The notes beneath the pieces were generated by a model. That model did not search any database, was not told the DNA's origin, and saw only the letters and a program-made list of their open reading frames with translations. DNA of 64,000 nucleotides from Leucothrix mucor DSM 2157. Lineage in GTDB: Bacteria; Pseudomonadota; Gammaproteobacteria; Thiotrichales; Thiotrichaceae. Made by a program: the position numbers and the translations under genes. Location: assembly GCF_000419525.1 (NCBI RefSeq), contig NZ_ATTE01000001.1, forward strand, positions 124,001 through 188,000. The letters run 5' to 3'. Positions 56,243-64,000 of the stretch are shown piece after piece (position 1 is the stretch's first letter; each line of letters begins with the position of its first letter).

Positions 56243-56848
56243 TCAGTATTCAATCCCTGCCTGTGCTTTTACGCCTAAACGAAAGGCGTGGCGCTCGTCT
56301 TTTACATCGCTAATGGTGTCGGCGATTTCAATGAGTTCATCCGGCATGGTGCGGCCGGTGATAATTACATTTTGCATTTCAGGGCGTGCCAGCAGCGCTT
56401 CAACCACAGGCTCGACCGCTAAGTTTTTATACTTTAAGGGATAGCTCATTTCATCAAAGACGATCAGGCCATATTCTGGATTATTGAGCATTTCCACGGC
56501 AATCGCCCAGGCTTTTTCAGCGGCTTGGGTGTCTTCATTGTGGTCTTGTGTTTCCCAAGTGAAACCATGCCCCATCACATGCCAGTCGATCATTGGGTGG
56601 TCTTTAAAAAACAGGTATTCGCCGGTCACATCGCGGCCTTTAATGAACTGAATCACGCCGCATTTTTTGCCATGCCCCACGCTGCGCGCCATGGTGCCAA
56701 GTGCTGAGCTGCTTTTGCCTTTGCCGTTGCCTTTTAGCAAAATCAACACGCCACGCTCTTCGGTGGCTTTGGCGATGCGCTCATCCACAATGGCTTTTTT
56801 GCGCTTCATGCGGGCTTGATAACGTTCGTTTTGTTCAGGGCTTAACAT
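56243..56848 (-). CDS. cobO: Cob(I)yrinic acid a,c-diamide adenosyltransferase
   Basis: It transfers the adenosyl group of ATP to the cobalt, giving adenosyl-cobyrinate diamide. 201 residues of the CobA/CobO/BtuR family: P-loop LLKGNGKGKSSSALG near residue 40, then VIQFIKGRDVTGEY, VMGHGFTWETQDHNEDTQAA and LIVFDEMSYPLKYK. It is transcribed before cobB, with 78 bases between them, and follows the chelatase unit. Confidence 0.95.
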   Translation of the reverse strand: MLSPEQNERYQARMKRKKAIVDERIAKATEERGVLILLKGNGKGKSSSALGTMARSVGHGKKCGVIQFIKGRDVTGEYLFFKDHPMIDWHVMGHGFTWETQDHNEDTQAAEKAWAIAVEMLNNPEYGLIVFDEMSYPLKYKNLAVEPVVEALLARPEMQNVIITGRTMPDELIEIADTISDVKDERHAFRLGVKAQAGIEY

Positions 56849-56903
56849 GCTGTATTCCTAAAGGTTCGGTAGTGGAGGCAGGCGTTTTAACCAAGCGTAA
56901 GGC

Positions 56904-57068
56904 TTAGGTCAGATCGCGAAAAATTGCCCATAAGCTGTAAATAATGCTCCACACAATCAGTAAGATAATCAATATTCCCACCAGATAAGCCACCTTCTGG
57001 ATGATTTTAGCGAGCGGGGATTTTGCTTGTTCTGGCTGTTCAGTCTGTTTAGATTCTTCAGGTGCCAT
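56904..57068 (-). CDS. 54-residue single-pass membrane protein coupled to the chelatase gene
   Basis: The frame reads MAPEESKQTEQPEQAKSPLA, then a strong hydrophobic helix from about residue 24 to 50 (VAYLVGILIILLIVWSIIYS), and ends in RDLT. The ATG overlaps the TGA of the upstream ChlI-ChlD gene by one base (TGATG), so it is probably translated by coupling. It is not a fragment of a larger recognised protein. Position between the chelatase ATPase and cobO suggests a membrane role in cobalt delivery or chelation, which is inference. Confidence 0.6.
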   Translation of the reverse strand: MAPEESKQTEQPEQAKSPLAKIIQKVAYLVGILIILLIVWSIIYSLWAIFRDLT

Positions 57069-58924
57069 CAGGCGACTCCGGCGATATTTAAGGGTAGATA
57101 ATCTGCGCCCAAGCTACGGGCCATTTCACGGCCACGGCCACGTTTTACGGCGGCTTGCTCGGTATCAATCAGCGTGCAATGTCCGGCCAAGTGAATCCCG
57201 TCAATGGATTGGGTGGTGCGGCCATCGGTGAGCAGATAGGTTTGTATATTCAAGTCTGGCGCTTGGCGCAATAAACCTTGCAGATAGTGCTGGGCATTGA
57301 GTAGCACTTCGCGAATTGGCGTACCACCACCGGCTGGGGTTTGATTAAGTAGCGGGCTTAATTGTTTGGGCGCACGTACCTGCGGCAATAAAAACTGCAC
57401 TTGCTGATTTCCAAAGCCTAAAATCGCCAGCCGCTCACGCACTAAATAGGCTTGTTGAGCGATGTGTAATACCACCGATTTAGCTTTAGCAAAGGCTTGA
57501 TTCGCCAGCGTTGAGCCGGAGGTATCCAGCAAAATAAAGTGTAATACGGCTTTACCGCCGCGTGCTTTTTGATAGCGCCACTGCCAATCAGAATGGTGGG
57601 CGCTGCTGGCGATGGAAGCAAACCAGTTGATGCGTTTCGAGGCCGCTTGAGTGTGATGTGAGCCACCGGTGGCTTGTCCGCGTTGCTTGCCAGCGGCGAT
57701 ATTGCCTCGCTTACTCGCTAAGGCTTGCAGTGCGGGTGGCAATTCAATGGCTAATGGCACGTTGGATTGCTGCTGTTGCGGTTCTAAACTGCCCCAGTCG
57801 CCCGCTTGTGGATTGTCCTGTGAGTCATCATTGGGGCTCGTTTCGCTGCCGTTATTATCCGGTGGGTTATCATCAGCGTTTCCTGAGTCGCCATTGTTTG
57901 AAGGCGCATCGGTATTGGATGGCGGCTGTTTAGAATCCGACTCAGGCGGCTTGGTGCTCGGTGGTGTTTCCGGCGGCTTACTTGGAGCGCTTGGCGATGG
58001 CTTACGCTCTGGTGGGCGCGAATAGGGTGGTGGTGTAGGCGGTGCAGGGGTGTTTGCTTCACGCCGGCGATGCTGTAATACTAATGGCTCCACCGCATCT
58101 AAATCGGCAACTGTAATCACATCCCGACCTTGCCAAGCCGCATGGGCCAATGCCGCGCGATACCACACAATATCCGCTCGCATCCCATCCACATTCGCCC
58201 GATGGCTACGCTCGGCAATTGCGTGGCGTATGGCGTCGGGGCAATCAATTTGTTTAAGGCGCTGGGTAGCATGCTTGATTTGATCAATCAGTTGCTGCTG
58301 AGCTTCGGCATACTGCGCACAAAATTCAGCAGGGTTCTGATCAAAGGCCTCACGCAGTTTTACAATTTCAATGCGCTCGTCAATGCGGTATTGATTGCTC
58401 AATTCAACTGATAAACCAAAGCGATCTTGTAGCTGCGGGCGCAATTCACCTTCATCAGGGTTCATGGTGCCGATCAGTAAAAAGTCAGCAGGGTGGCGGT
58501 GGCTAATGCCATCACGTTCGATAATATTCACTTTGCTGGCGGACACGTCGAGTAGCAAATCCACCAGCGCATCCGGCAGTAAATTCACCTCATCCACGTA
58601 CAGCACGCCATGGTGTGCTTTGGCCAATAAGCCGGGGTTAAAGTTGACCTGCTTATCGCTGAGCGCTTGTTGCAAATTGAGTGTGCCGATCAGCATTTCT
58701 TCGCTGGCACCCAGTGGCAGGGTGGTGAAACTACCGGGTGTTGGCAGGAGGGCAGCCAAGCCGCGCGCCAAGGTCGTTTTTGCAGAACCACGCGGGCCAC
58801 TAATCAATACGCCACCAATCGACGGATTAATGGCCGTGAGGGTGAGCGCAAGTTTGAGCAGTGCCTGACCGGTCACGGCGACAAAGGGAAAGGCAGGGGT
58901 ATCCGACATCAGCAGGCTTCGCAT
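57068..58924 (-). CDS. ChlI-ChlD fusion AAA+/VWA protein, probable metal chelatase ATPase
   Basis: 618 residues. The N-terminal AAA+ domain has Walker A SGPRGSAKTTLARG (residues 42-55), Walker B GVLYVDEVNLLPDALVD, and the LIGTMNPDEGELRPQLQDRFGL block of magnesium/cobalt chelatase I subunits. A disordered linker rich in Pro, Ser, Asn and Asp runs from about residue 290 to 378. The C-terminal VWA domain starts near residue 440 with the MIDAS motif LLDTSGST. Such fusions act as the ATPase for large chelatase subunits like CobN. No cobN or bch/chl genes are seen here, and the cobalamin context points to cobalt. Confidence 0.82.
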   Translation of the reverse strand: MRSLLMSDTPAFPFVAVTGQALLKLALTLTAINPSIGGVLISGPRGSAKTTLARGLAALLPTPGSFTTLPLGASEEMLIGTLNLQQALSDKQVNFNPGLLAKAHHGVLYVDEVNLLPDALVDLLLDVSASKVNIIERDGISHRHPADFLLIGTMNPDEGELRPQLQDRFGLSVELSNQYRIDERIEIVKLREAFDQNPAEFCAQYAEAQQQLIDQIKHATQRLKQIDCPDAIRHAIAERSHRANVDGMRADIVWYRAALAHAAWQGRDVITVADLDAVEPLVLQHRRREANTPAPPTPPPYSRPPERKPSPSAPSKPPETPPSTKPPESDSKQPPSNTDAPSNNGDSGNADDNPPDNNGSETSPNDDSQDNPQAGDWGSLEPQQQQSNVPLAIELPPALQALASKRGNIAAGKQRGQATGGSHHTQAASKRINWFASIASSAHHSDWQWRYQKARGGKAVLHFILLDTSGSTLANQAFAKAKSVVLHIAQQAYLVRERLAILGFGNQQVQFLLPQVRAPKQLSPLLNQTPAGGGTPIREVLLNAQHYLQGLLRQAPDLNIQTYLLTDGRTTQSIDGIHLAGHCTLIDTEQAAVKRGRGREMARSLGADYLPLNIAGVA

Positions 58925-58999
58925 GGTTAAAGCTGCATAATGTAGGCAATGTGCGGGGGAATTGCAAAACTATCTCTTTCGCATTTAACGATGATTCGA

Positions 59000-59029
59000 T
59001 TGACACTCGGGAAGCCCGTCTACCATAAT
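59000..59029 (+). promoter_or_regulatory. Predicted sigma-70 promoter of the cobalamin-riboswitch operon
   Basis: TTGACA (59000-59005), an 18-base spacer and CATAAT (59024-59029). Transcription would start at about 59036, just before the riboswitch aptamer. The chelatase gene diverges on the other side. Confidence 0.7.
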
Positions 59030-59039
59030 CGGGGCGATC

Positions 59040-59216
59040 TGATGGTGCTGACAGGCGCATTGCGTTGTGTCAGATAAATGGGAAGTTGGTGCGTTTTTAA
59101 CAATGCCGACACTGCCCCCGCAACGGTAGACGAGCGTGCTCGTGAGTCCGGAACCAGCCTTAGATGACCGAACAGGTGTTGCGGAGGGCCACACCGTTGC
59201 GAGTTACCGCTTTTTT
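59040..59216 (+). promoter_or_regulatory. Cobalamin (B12) riboswitch
   Basis: The conserved blocks are in order: GGGAAGTTGGTGC (59080-59092), GCCGACACTGCCCCCGCAACGGTA (59105-59128) and the B12 box GAGTCCGGAACCAGCC (59144-59159). Downstream, GGTGT/ACACC (59175-59195) and TACCG followed by six T (59205-59216) may form the expression platform; TACCG is complementary to CGGTA in the aptamer core (59124-59128). Binding of adenosylcobalamin is expected to turn off the transporter operon that follows. Confidence 0.92.
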
Positions 59217-59311
59217 AGTACCCCGCAGTATTCCCCTCTTCACTCACCTTCTTGATGAATGTGTCCGGCGCCAACGTGTGCGCCTGAAGGACCTACAAGG
59301 AGATTATTAAC

Positions 59312-60127
59312 GTGAACATTCGACCGCAGTTATTTGCCAGTTGCTTAGCCCTAAGTGTGTTAGCCAGCTCAAGTGCTTCAGCCCATTTCCAGTTATTGCA
59401 AATTGATGACTACATGCAAGAAAAGGGCGGGACTGTCACCGTGAATATGCCATTTACCCACCCCTCGCACGGTGGCCCCATGATGGATATGCAACCACCA
59501 GAGTCACTCACCGTGACGCATCGCGGCAGAACCACTGACCTCACTTCCTCACTGACTTCACTAAAATGGCATGGCCCCGAAAGCGATGCGATTGCTTATC
59601 AGGCACCAGCAAAGCTTAGAAGCATGGGCGATTACACGTTTAATTTCGTACCTGCGCCCTACCTGGAAACCAGTGAAGATTCCTATATTCAGCAGTTCAC
59701 CAAAACGGTGGTGAATGTGGGCGGCTTGCCAACAGGCTGGAGTGATGTGAGTAATGCACCTGCTGAGATCATTCCCGATCAAACACCGTATGCCGTGTAT
59801 GCCGGTGGTTTGTTCAGTGGTGTGGTGATGGCCAATGGCGAGCCACAAGCGGGAATTGATGTGGAAGTGGAACTAATCAATCACGAGGTGAATGCGGATA
59901 ATACCGGCTTTGTTGACAAGCCTTTGGTGGAATACCCGCGCGAGAATTTGAATATCATCACGCTGCGTACTGATGATAATGGTCGCTTCTTCTTCGGTGT
60001 GCCGGTTGCTGGTTACTGGGGCTTTGCGGCGCTGGGTGTTGGTAAGCAAAAGACTTACAAGGGCAAAGCCTTGTCGCAGGATGCCGTGCTGTGGATTCAG
60101 GCGCACGAACTAAAGAAGGTTAAGTGA
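59312..60127 (+). CDS. DUF4198 NikK-like periplasmic component of a cobalt/nickel ECF transporter
   Basis: 271 residues with a signal peptide (SCLALSVLASSSASA, mature start at HFQLLQIDDY). The DUF4198 pattern is visible: NMPFTHPSHGGPMMDMQPPESLTV, then YTFNFVPAPYLE and the C-terminal ITLRTDDNGRFFFGVPVAGYWGFAAL. It starts with GTG at 59312 with AAGGAG upstream, directly after the cobalamin riboswitch. Its relatives (NikK) accompany CbiM-type transporters, and the His-rich N-terminal part may bind metal. Confidence 0.85.
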   Translation: MNIRPQLFASCLALSVLASSSASAHFQLLQIDDYMQEKGGTVTVNMPFTHPSHGGPMMDMQPPESLTVTHRGRTTDLTSSLTSLKWHGPESDAIAYQAPAKLRSMGDYTFNFVPAPYLETSEDSYIQQFTKTVVNVGGLPTGWSDVSNAPAEIIPDQTPYAVYAGGLFSGVVMANGEPQAGIDVEVELINHEVNADNTGFVDKPLVEYPRENLNIITLRTDDNGRFFFGVPVAGYWGFAALGVGKQKTYKGKALSQDAVLWIQAHELKKVK

Positions 60128-60130
60128 TTT

Positions 60131-60739
60131 ATGCATATTGTTGATGGCGCATTATCCGACTCGGTCGTCATTGGCGGGGCTGTATTGGCCGTTGCGGGCA
60201 TTGCTTATGGCTTGCGGCGTATGGATTTGGACCGCATTCCGCAAACCGGTATTTTGAGTGCCACCTTTTTTATTGCCTCGCTAATTCATGTGCCGGTCGG
60301 GCCAAGCAGTCTGCATTTGATTTTAAATGGGCTAATTGGTTTGGCGCTCGGCTGGACGGCATTCCCCGCCTTGTTTATTGCCTTGCTATTGCAGGCGATT
60401 TTCTTTGGTTATGGCGGCCTGATTGTATTAGGTGTGAATACCCTGAATATCGCTTTGCCTGCAGTCATGGTGTGGCTGCTATTTCGGCATAAGCTCCAGA
60501 CTTGCCCGCCTAAGCAAGCGGCGATCTGGGGTGGTGCAGCGGGTGCTACCGCCATTGCCCTAACCGCGGTGATGGTGGCGATCTCGCTGGCCTTAAGTGG
60601 TGATGCCTTTATGCCGGCGGCGAAATTGGTGTTCTTTAGTCACATTCCGGTATTGGTGGTTGAGGCGTTGATCACTGCGGCAACCGTGTTGTTGTTAAAG
60701 CGGGTGAAGCCTGACTTTTTTGATCAGGCGCAGGGGTAG
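60131..60739 (+). CDS. cbiM: Cobalt ECF transporter substrate-binding subunit CbiM
   Basis: The substrate-specific membrane subunit, 202 residues with about six to seven helices. The N-terminal MHIVDGALS keeps the Met-His start whose free amino group and His2 bind the metal in known CbiM/NikM proteins. FIASLIHVPVGPSSLHLILNGLIGLALGW is the typical core. It follows the NikK-like gene after 3 bases and precedes the NikL-like gene after 6 bases. Confidence 0.93.
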   Translation: MHIVDGALSDSVVIGGAVLAVAGIAYGLRRMDLDRIPQTGILSATFFIASLIHVPVGPSSLHLILNGLIGLALGWTAFPALFIALLLQAIFFGYGGLIVLGVNTLNIALPAVMVWLLFRHKLQTCPPKQAAIWGGAAGATAIALTAVMVAISLALSGDAFMPAAKLVFFSHIPVLVVEALITAATVLLLKRVKPDFFDQAQG

Positions 60740-60745
60740 TTAACT

Positions 60746-61468
60746 ATGTTGAGATTAGTATTACTTGGGGCTTTGTTTAGCTTTAGCGCTGTCGCAGCGG
60801 CGCACAATGTGGTGTCGGGTGTGTATGCCGATGGTATGAATATCGAGGGCGAAATCGGCTTTTCGAGTGGATTGATGGCAGAGTCTGGTGTGGTGGTTGA
60901 GGTGTTTAATGAGGCCGGCGAGAAGCTGGGCGAAACGCAACTTGATGACAATGGTTTCTTTACATATACCGCTAAAACCGTGGCGAAACACATCTTTAAA
61001 GCAGATTTAAGCTCTGGGCATATTGCTGAAATGACACTGGAAGCTGATGAGTTATCGGATGCTGGGCTTAAGTTAGCTGCGAAAGGTGCAGCAACGAATA
61101 TTGCAACTGAGATTGTGTCAGCTAATGTAATGGCGGGCTCGAATGGCGTGAGTCAGGCAGCAAATGCTAGTGCTGGTGGATTTGCCAAGCAGTCTGCTGG
61201 AGCTGATACTCAGGCTGTCGCTGATAATGGGGTTGAGGCTGCTGCTGGCATTGTAGTCACTAATGCGGGCACGGCTATTTCAGCTGCTGAACTGCAAAGT
61301 CTGATCCGCAGTGCGGTGGCGCAACAAGTTCGACCCTTACAGAAAGAGCTTAGCGCGTATAAAGAGAAAGTGATGTTGCGGGATATTGCCGGTGGTTTGG
61401 GCTTTATCTTTGGTTTATTCGGGGTTGCAGCTTGGGCCTCGTCGCGACGTAAAACAGGGGCACAGTAA
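60746..61468 (+). CDS. NikL-like component of the cobalt/nickel ECF transporter
   Basis: 240 residues. A signal peptide is followed by a mature start at HNVVSGVYADG, a short beta-type domain (VVVEVFNEAGEKLGETQLDDNGFFTYT), a Gly/Ala/Ser-rich linker, and a C-terminal block LQSLIRSAVAQQVRPLQKELSAYKEK leading to one membrane helix (GLGFIFGLFGVAAWA). This is the pattern of the NikL/CbiL accessory protein in NikKMLQO-type transporters. It overlaps cbiQ by one base (TAATG). Confidence 0.8.
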   Translation: MLRLVLLGALFSFSAVAAAHNVVSGVYADGMNIEGEIGFSSGLMAESGVVVEVFNEAGEKLGETQLDDNGFFTYTAKTVAKHIFKADLSSGHIAEMTLEADELSDAGLKLAAKGAATNIATEIVSANVMAGSNGVSQAANASAGGFAKQSAGADTQAVADNGVEAAAGIVVTNAGTAISAAELQSLIRSAVAQQVRPLQKELSAYKEKVMLRDIAGGLGFIFGLFGVAAWASSRRKTGAQ

Positions 61469-62256
61469 TGCCGCAGTTTTTAGAGCACAGCATGACCTCC
61501 TGGAAAGGGCAGGAGGTCGAACATGCGCCGGGGCTAGTCGATCAGTTAGACCCGCGCGCACGAATACTGGCGGCATTGATCTTTGCACTGGCAGTGGTAT
61601 TTAGTAAGAACTTATTGCTGCCATTCTTGGGCCTGCTACTGGCTTTCGGCTTTGCGCTAATGGCTTCGCTCAACCTGCGCCGTACTCTGCGTCGGGTCAT
61701 TGCGATGGATATGTTTGTCTTGGTGATGGTGATTATGTTGCCATTCACCATGGCAGGCACGCCGCTGTTTTATGTGTTTGGCTTTGCAGCCAGCGAAGAA
61801 GGTTTTATCCATGCCATTGGAATTGCGCTAAAAGCCAATGCGGTGGTACTGGCGTTGTTGGCTTTGGTGGGTACACTGGAAGCCAGTAAGCTCGGCCATG
61901 CGTTAGGGCGCTTGCGGGTGCCGGAAAAACTGGTGCATCTGTTGCTATTTACTGTGCGTTATTTAGATGTGATCAGCCGTGAGTACAAACGCATGCGCAA
62001 AGCGATGAAAGCCCGTGCTTTTATGCCGCGCAATAGCTGGCACACTTGGCGTTCGTTTGGTTATCTGGTTGGCATGTTATTAGTGCGCAGTCTGGAGCGT
62101 TCGGAGCGTATTTATGCGGCCATGAAATGCCGTGGCTATTGTGGCAAACTTTACTTGTTCGATACCATGCAATGGCAAAAGCGCGATACCCAGCTGATGC
62201 TGTTTATGGCATTGTTTGCCAGCCTCGCACTCTTTATAGGATTGACGCTTAGATGA
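61468..62256 (+). CDS. cbiQ: Cobalt ECF transporter transmembrane subunit CbiQ
   Basis: The T (scaffold) subunit of the ECF transporter, 262 residues with about five to six helices. It begins with LDPRARILAALIFALAVVFSKN. The coupling helices carry the arginine motifs KARAFMPRNSWHTW and ERSERIYAAMKCRGYCG, of the A-R-G type that contact the ATPase. Its stop overlaps the cbiO start by 4 bases. Confidence 0.93.
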   Translation: MPQFLEHSMTSWKGQEVEHAPGLVDQLDPRARILAALIFALAVVFSKNLLLPFLGLLLAFGFALMASLNLRRTLRRVIAMDMFVLVMVIMLPFTMAGTPLFYVFGFAASEEGFIHAIGIALKANAVVLALLALVGTLEASKLGHALGRLRVPEKLVHLLLFTVRYLDVISREYKRMRKAMKARAFMPRNSWHTWRSFGYLVGMLLVRSLERSERIYAAMKCRGYCGKLYLFDTMQWQKRDTQLMLFMALFASLALFIGLTLR

Positions 62257-62906
62257 CCGCACTGATTCGCGCAGAAGGAATTTCATACAGCTATCCGGTT
62301 CGCGGAATGGTGTTAGATCAGGCTGATTTGAGTTTGTTTGCCGGAGAGCGCATGTCGCTAGAGGGCGGCAATGGCGCGGGGAAAACCACTTTATTAAATC
62401 TACTGGTGGGTTTGAATAAGCCCAAAGCCGGTCAGATTTTCGCATTTGGACGCGAGCGCAAAGTCGAAGCGGATTTCATCGAAGTGCGCAGTAAAGCAGG
62501 ATTTTTATTTCAAGACCCGGATGATCAGTTGTTTTGCCCCACCGTATTGGAAGACGTGGCATTTGGTCCGTTAAACCAAGGTAAGACACCCGCCGAAGCG
62601 CAGCGCCTTTCTTTGGAAGTGCTAGACTGTTTAGGGATGGCAGGCTTTGAGGATCGGGTCACGCATCAGTTATCGGGTGGGGAAAAACGCTTAATAACAT
62701 TGGCTTCGGTACTGGCCATGCAGCCGGAAGTTTTATTGCTGGATGAGCCATCGAATGCGCTGGATTCACGTGCCCGTAGTCGCTTAATTGAAGTGCTGCA
62801 GTCGCTGCCGCAGGCAATGATTATTATCTCGCATGAGCCAAGCTTTTTGGATGCGCTGGTTACTCGGCGTACTCGGCTGGAAGCGGGTAAGGTCATTCCA
62901 GCCTGA
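62253..62906 (+). CDS. cbiO: Cobalt ECF transporter ATPase CbiO
   Basis: The energising ATPase, 217 residues. Walker A GGNGAGKTTLLNLLVG near residue 40, Q-loop FLFQDPDDQLFCPTVLEDVAFGPLN, signature HQLSGGEKRLITLASVLAMQP and Walker B LLLDEPSNALD are all present. It completes a five-gene operon of riboswitch-NikK-CbiM-NikL-CbiQ-CbiO. Confidence 0.95.
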   Translation: MTALIRAEGISYSYPVRGMVLDQADLSLFAGERMSLEGGNGAGKTTLLNLLVGLNKPKAGQIFAFGRERKVEADFIEVRSKAGFLFQDPDDQLFCPTVLEDVAFGPLNQGKTPAEAQRLSLEVLDCLGMAGFEDRVTHQLSGGEKRLITLASVLAMQPEVLLLDEPSNALDSRARSRLIEVLQSLPQAMIIISHEPSFLDALVTRRTRLEAGKVIPA

Positions 62907-62988
62907 TTGCCAGTTTGAATGGATATCCTTTATTGGGCTTCTGAGGTTAGTAGGGAATAGCGTAAGTACAACCACCTTTCAGCGTGTC

Positions 62989-63130
62989 TGGTCAATGACC
63001 TGCACTTAAGAACAATTACCGTTTCAGAGGGCTTAGAGAATGTCCGATACTGAAGTGCAGTCATCGTTTTCATTTTCAGGGGGCTTAGTCAATGGTCAAC
63101 ACTGAAATACAATCACCGTTTCAGAATGCT
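62989..63130 (+). repeat. Imperfect tandem repeats in the MFS gene leader
   Basis: The region before and across the MFS start holds degenerate copies of one segment. CAATTACCGTTTCAGAGGGCTTAG (from 63013), CAGTCATCGTTTTC...TTTCAGGGGGCTTAG (from 63058) and CAATCACCGTTTCAG (from 63110) are three versions; two are preceded by ACTGAA plus GTG or ATA, and the first by a weaker match. A 21-codon frame from ATG 63040 (MSDTEVQSSFSFS) mimics the true gene start MVNTEIQSPFQN. Confidence 0.7.
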
Positions 63131-64000
63131 AGCTTTCGGCGCTTATTTGCTGCGCAAATCACCTCGTTAGTTGGGAGTGGCTTTACGCAAGTGGCATTGG
63201 CTTTGCTGGCATTTGACTTGATGGGCGTGGAGGCTGCTGCGGTGCTTGGCATTGTGTGGTCATCGCGGGTGTTGGCTTCAGTCATTTTTGCGCCGATTTT
63301 TGGTGGGCTGGTGCACTTGCTGCCGCGTAAAACATGGTTGATTGGTCTTGATCTTGGGCGTGCTTTATTGGTCTGCGGGTTGTTTTGGGTAGATCAGCCG
63401 CTCATTTTATACCTGCTTATTTTTCTGATTAATGTGCTCTCGGCAGGCTTTACGCCCGTATTTCAAGCGGTGCTGCCAGATGTATTTCCCGATGAATCCA
63501 CTTATACCCGTGCGCTTGCCTATTCCCGTTTAGCCTATGAAATGGAGCGTGTGCTAAGCCCTGCATTGGCGGGAGTGGCGCTGCTGCTAGTGACTTATCA
63601 TTCTCTGTTTTTATTGAATGCGCTGAGCTTTGTGGCCTCAGCATTACTGCTGTTATTAACGGCGTTTCCAAAAGCCGTGCAGGGCGAGCGGGCTGGCGGC
63701 ATTCTGCATAATATTACCTATGGCATTAATGGCTATCTACGCACGCCACGTTTGCAAGGGTTGTTGGCATTGCAGTTGGTCGTCGCTGCGACGGGTGCAG
63801 TGGTGATTGTAGATACCGTTGCCTATGTACAGGGTGATTTGGGTTTAAGCGAGCAAGCGACGGTTTGGGTCATGGTTGCTTCTGGCGCTGGTGCAATGTT
63901 GGCTGCACGACTGACGCCCTGGTTGCTGGAAAATCATTTTAGCGACCGTAAACTGATGTTGCTTGCCGGTGGCATGATGCTCCTAGCTTTAGCACCAATC
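63092..64000 (+). CDS. Major facilitator superfamily transporter (3' truncated by window edge)
   Basis: 303 residues are present with no stop before the window end. The N-terminal half shows the first helices (FRRLFAAQITSLVGSGFTQVALALLAFDL), a cytoplasmic loop (HLLPRKTWLIGLDLGRALLVC), and repeated hydrophobic segments (LLIFLINVLSAGFTPVFQAVLPD, LALQLVVAATGAVVIVD). The MFS motif A is weak. It may export a drug or metabolite; the substrate is unknown. The start is ATG 63092; an upstream degenerate copy of its start region has its own ATG at 63040. Confidence 0.82.
   Translation, partial: MVNTEIQSPFQNASFRRLFAAQITSLVGSGFTQVALALLAFDLMGVEAAAVLGIVWSSRVLASVIFAPIFGGLVHLLPRKTWLIGLDLGRALLVCGLFWVDQPLILYLLIFLINVLSAGFTPVFQAVLPDVFPDESTYTRALAYSRLAYEMERVLSPALAGVALLLVTYHSLFLLNALSFVASALLLLLTAFPKAVQGERAGGILHNITYGINGYLRTPRLQGLLALQLVVAATGAVVIVDTVAYVQGDLGLSEQATVWVMVASGAGAMLAARLTPWLLENHFSDRKLMLLAGGMMLLALAPI

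Overview
The window is a stretch of gammaproteobacterial chromosome. The evidence is gene order and family membership: the end of an F1 ATP synthase operon followed by glmU-glmS, a complete ruvCAB-ybgC-tolQRAB-pal-cpoB block, zapA/ygfB/pepP/ubiH/ubiI, pilBCD, glnE/glnA and rpsF-rpsR-rplI. Base composition is moderate. The set would fit a Thiotrichales-like or Pseudomonas-like lineage, but no rRNA gene is present and the genus is not assigned. No tRNA, rRNA, CRISPR array, insertion sequence or prophage was found.

Layout. 1-3922: atpA (5' truncated), atpG, atpD, atpC and a terminator. 4011-6259: two envelope genes lying between atpC and glmU, a lipoprotein with 18-bp repeats and a secreted protein that may have a papain/NlpC-like fold. 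6352-10276: glmU, glmS, moaD, moaE. 10344-19451 (minus): glycine-zipper lipoprotein, dnaB, SPOR protein, glnE, two small membrane proteins, glnA, a cation diffusion facilitator and ibaG. 19564-22827 (plus): a cyclic-nucleotide-binding-domain protein, then a tight four-gene cluster (membrane coiled-coil protein, two YbjQ-family proteins, M48 metalloprotease). 22828-23350: a 523-bp gene-free region with C-rich hairpins and a strong terminator, a candidate small RNA. 23351-25642: rnd, aroC. 25748-29677 (minus): pilD, pilC, pilB. 29950-38147 (plus): ruvCAB, ybgC, tolQRAB, pal, cpoB. 38259-40092 (minus): rplI, rpsR, rpsF, zapA and a ZapB-like protein. 40183-46249 (plus): ygfB, pepP, ubiH, ubiI-like, a Na+/H+ antiporter and a small membrane protein.

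46298-64000 is the more accessory part. It carries dispersed cobalamin genes: cobK and cbiD, the cobyrinate a,c-diamide synthase gene and cobO, and a ChlI-ChlD fusion likely to be a chelatase ATPase. A cobalamin riboswitch precedes a five-gene ECF-type cobalt transporter (NikK-like, cbiM, NikL-like, cbiQ, cbiO). Together these import cobalt, insert it into the corrin ring, amidate it and adenosylate it, with uptake under B12 feedback. Between the cobalamin genes lie an isochorismatase/GlxA-regulator pair, a Na/Pi cotransporter and several unrecognised secreted proteins. The window ends inside an MFS transporter gene whose start region is preceded by imperfect tandem copies of itself.

Functions come from motif and family recognition by eye. 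No database search was run. RNA folds and promoters are read from complementarity and consensus only.
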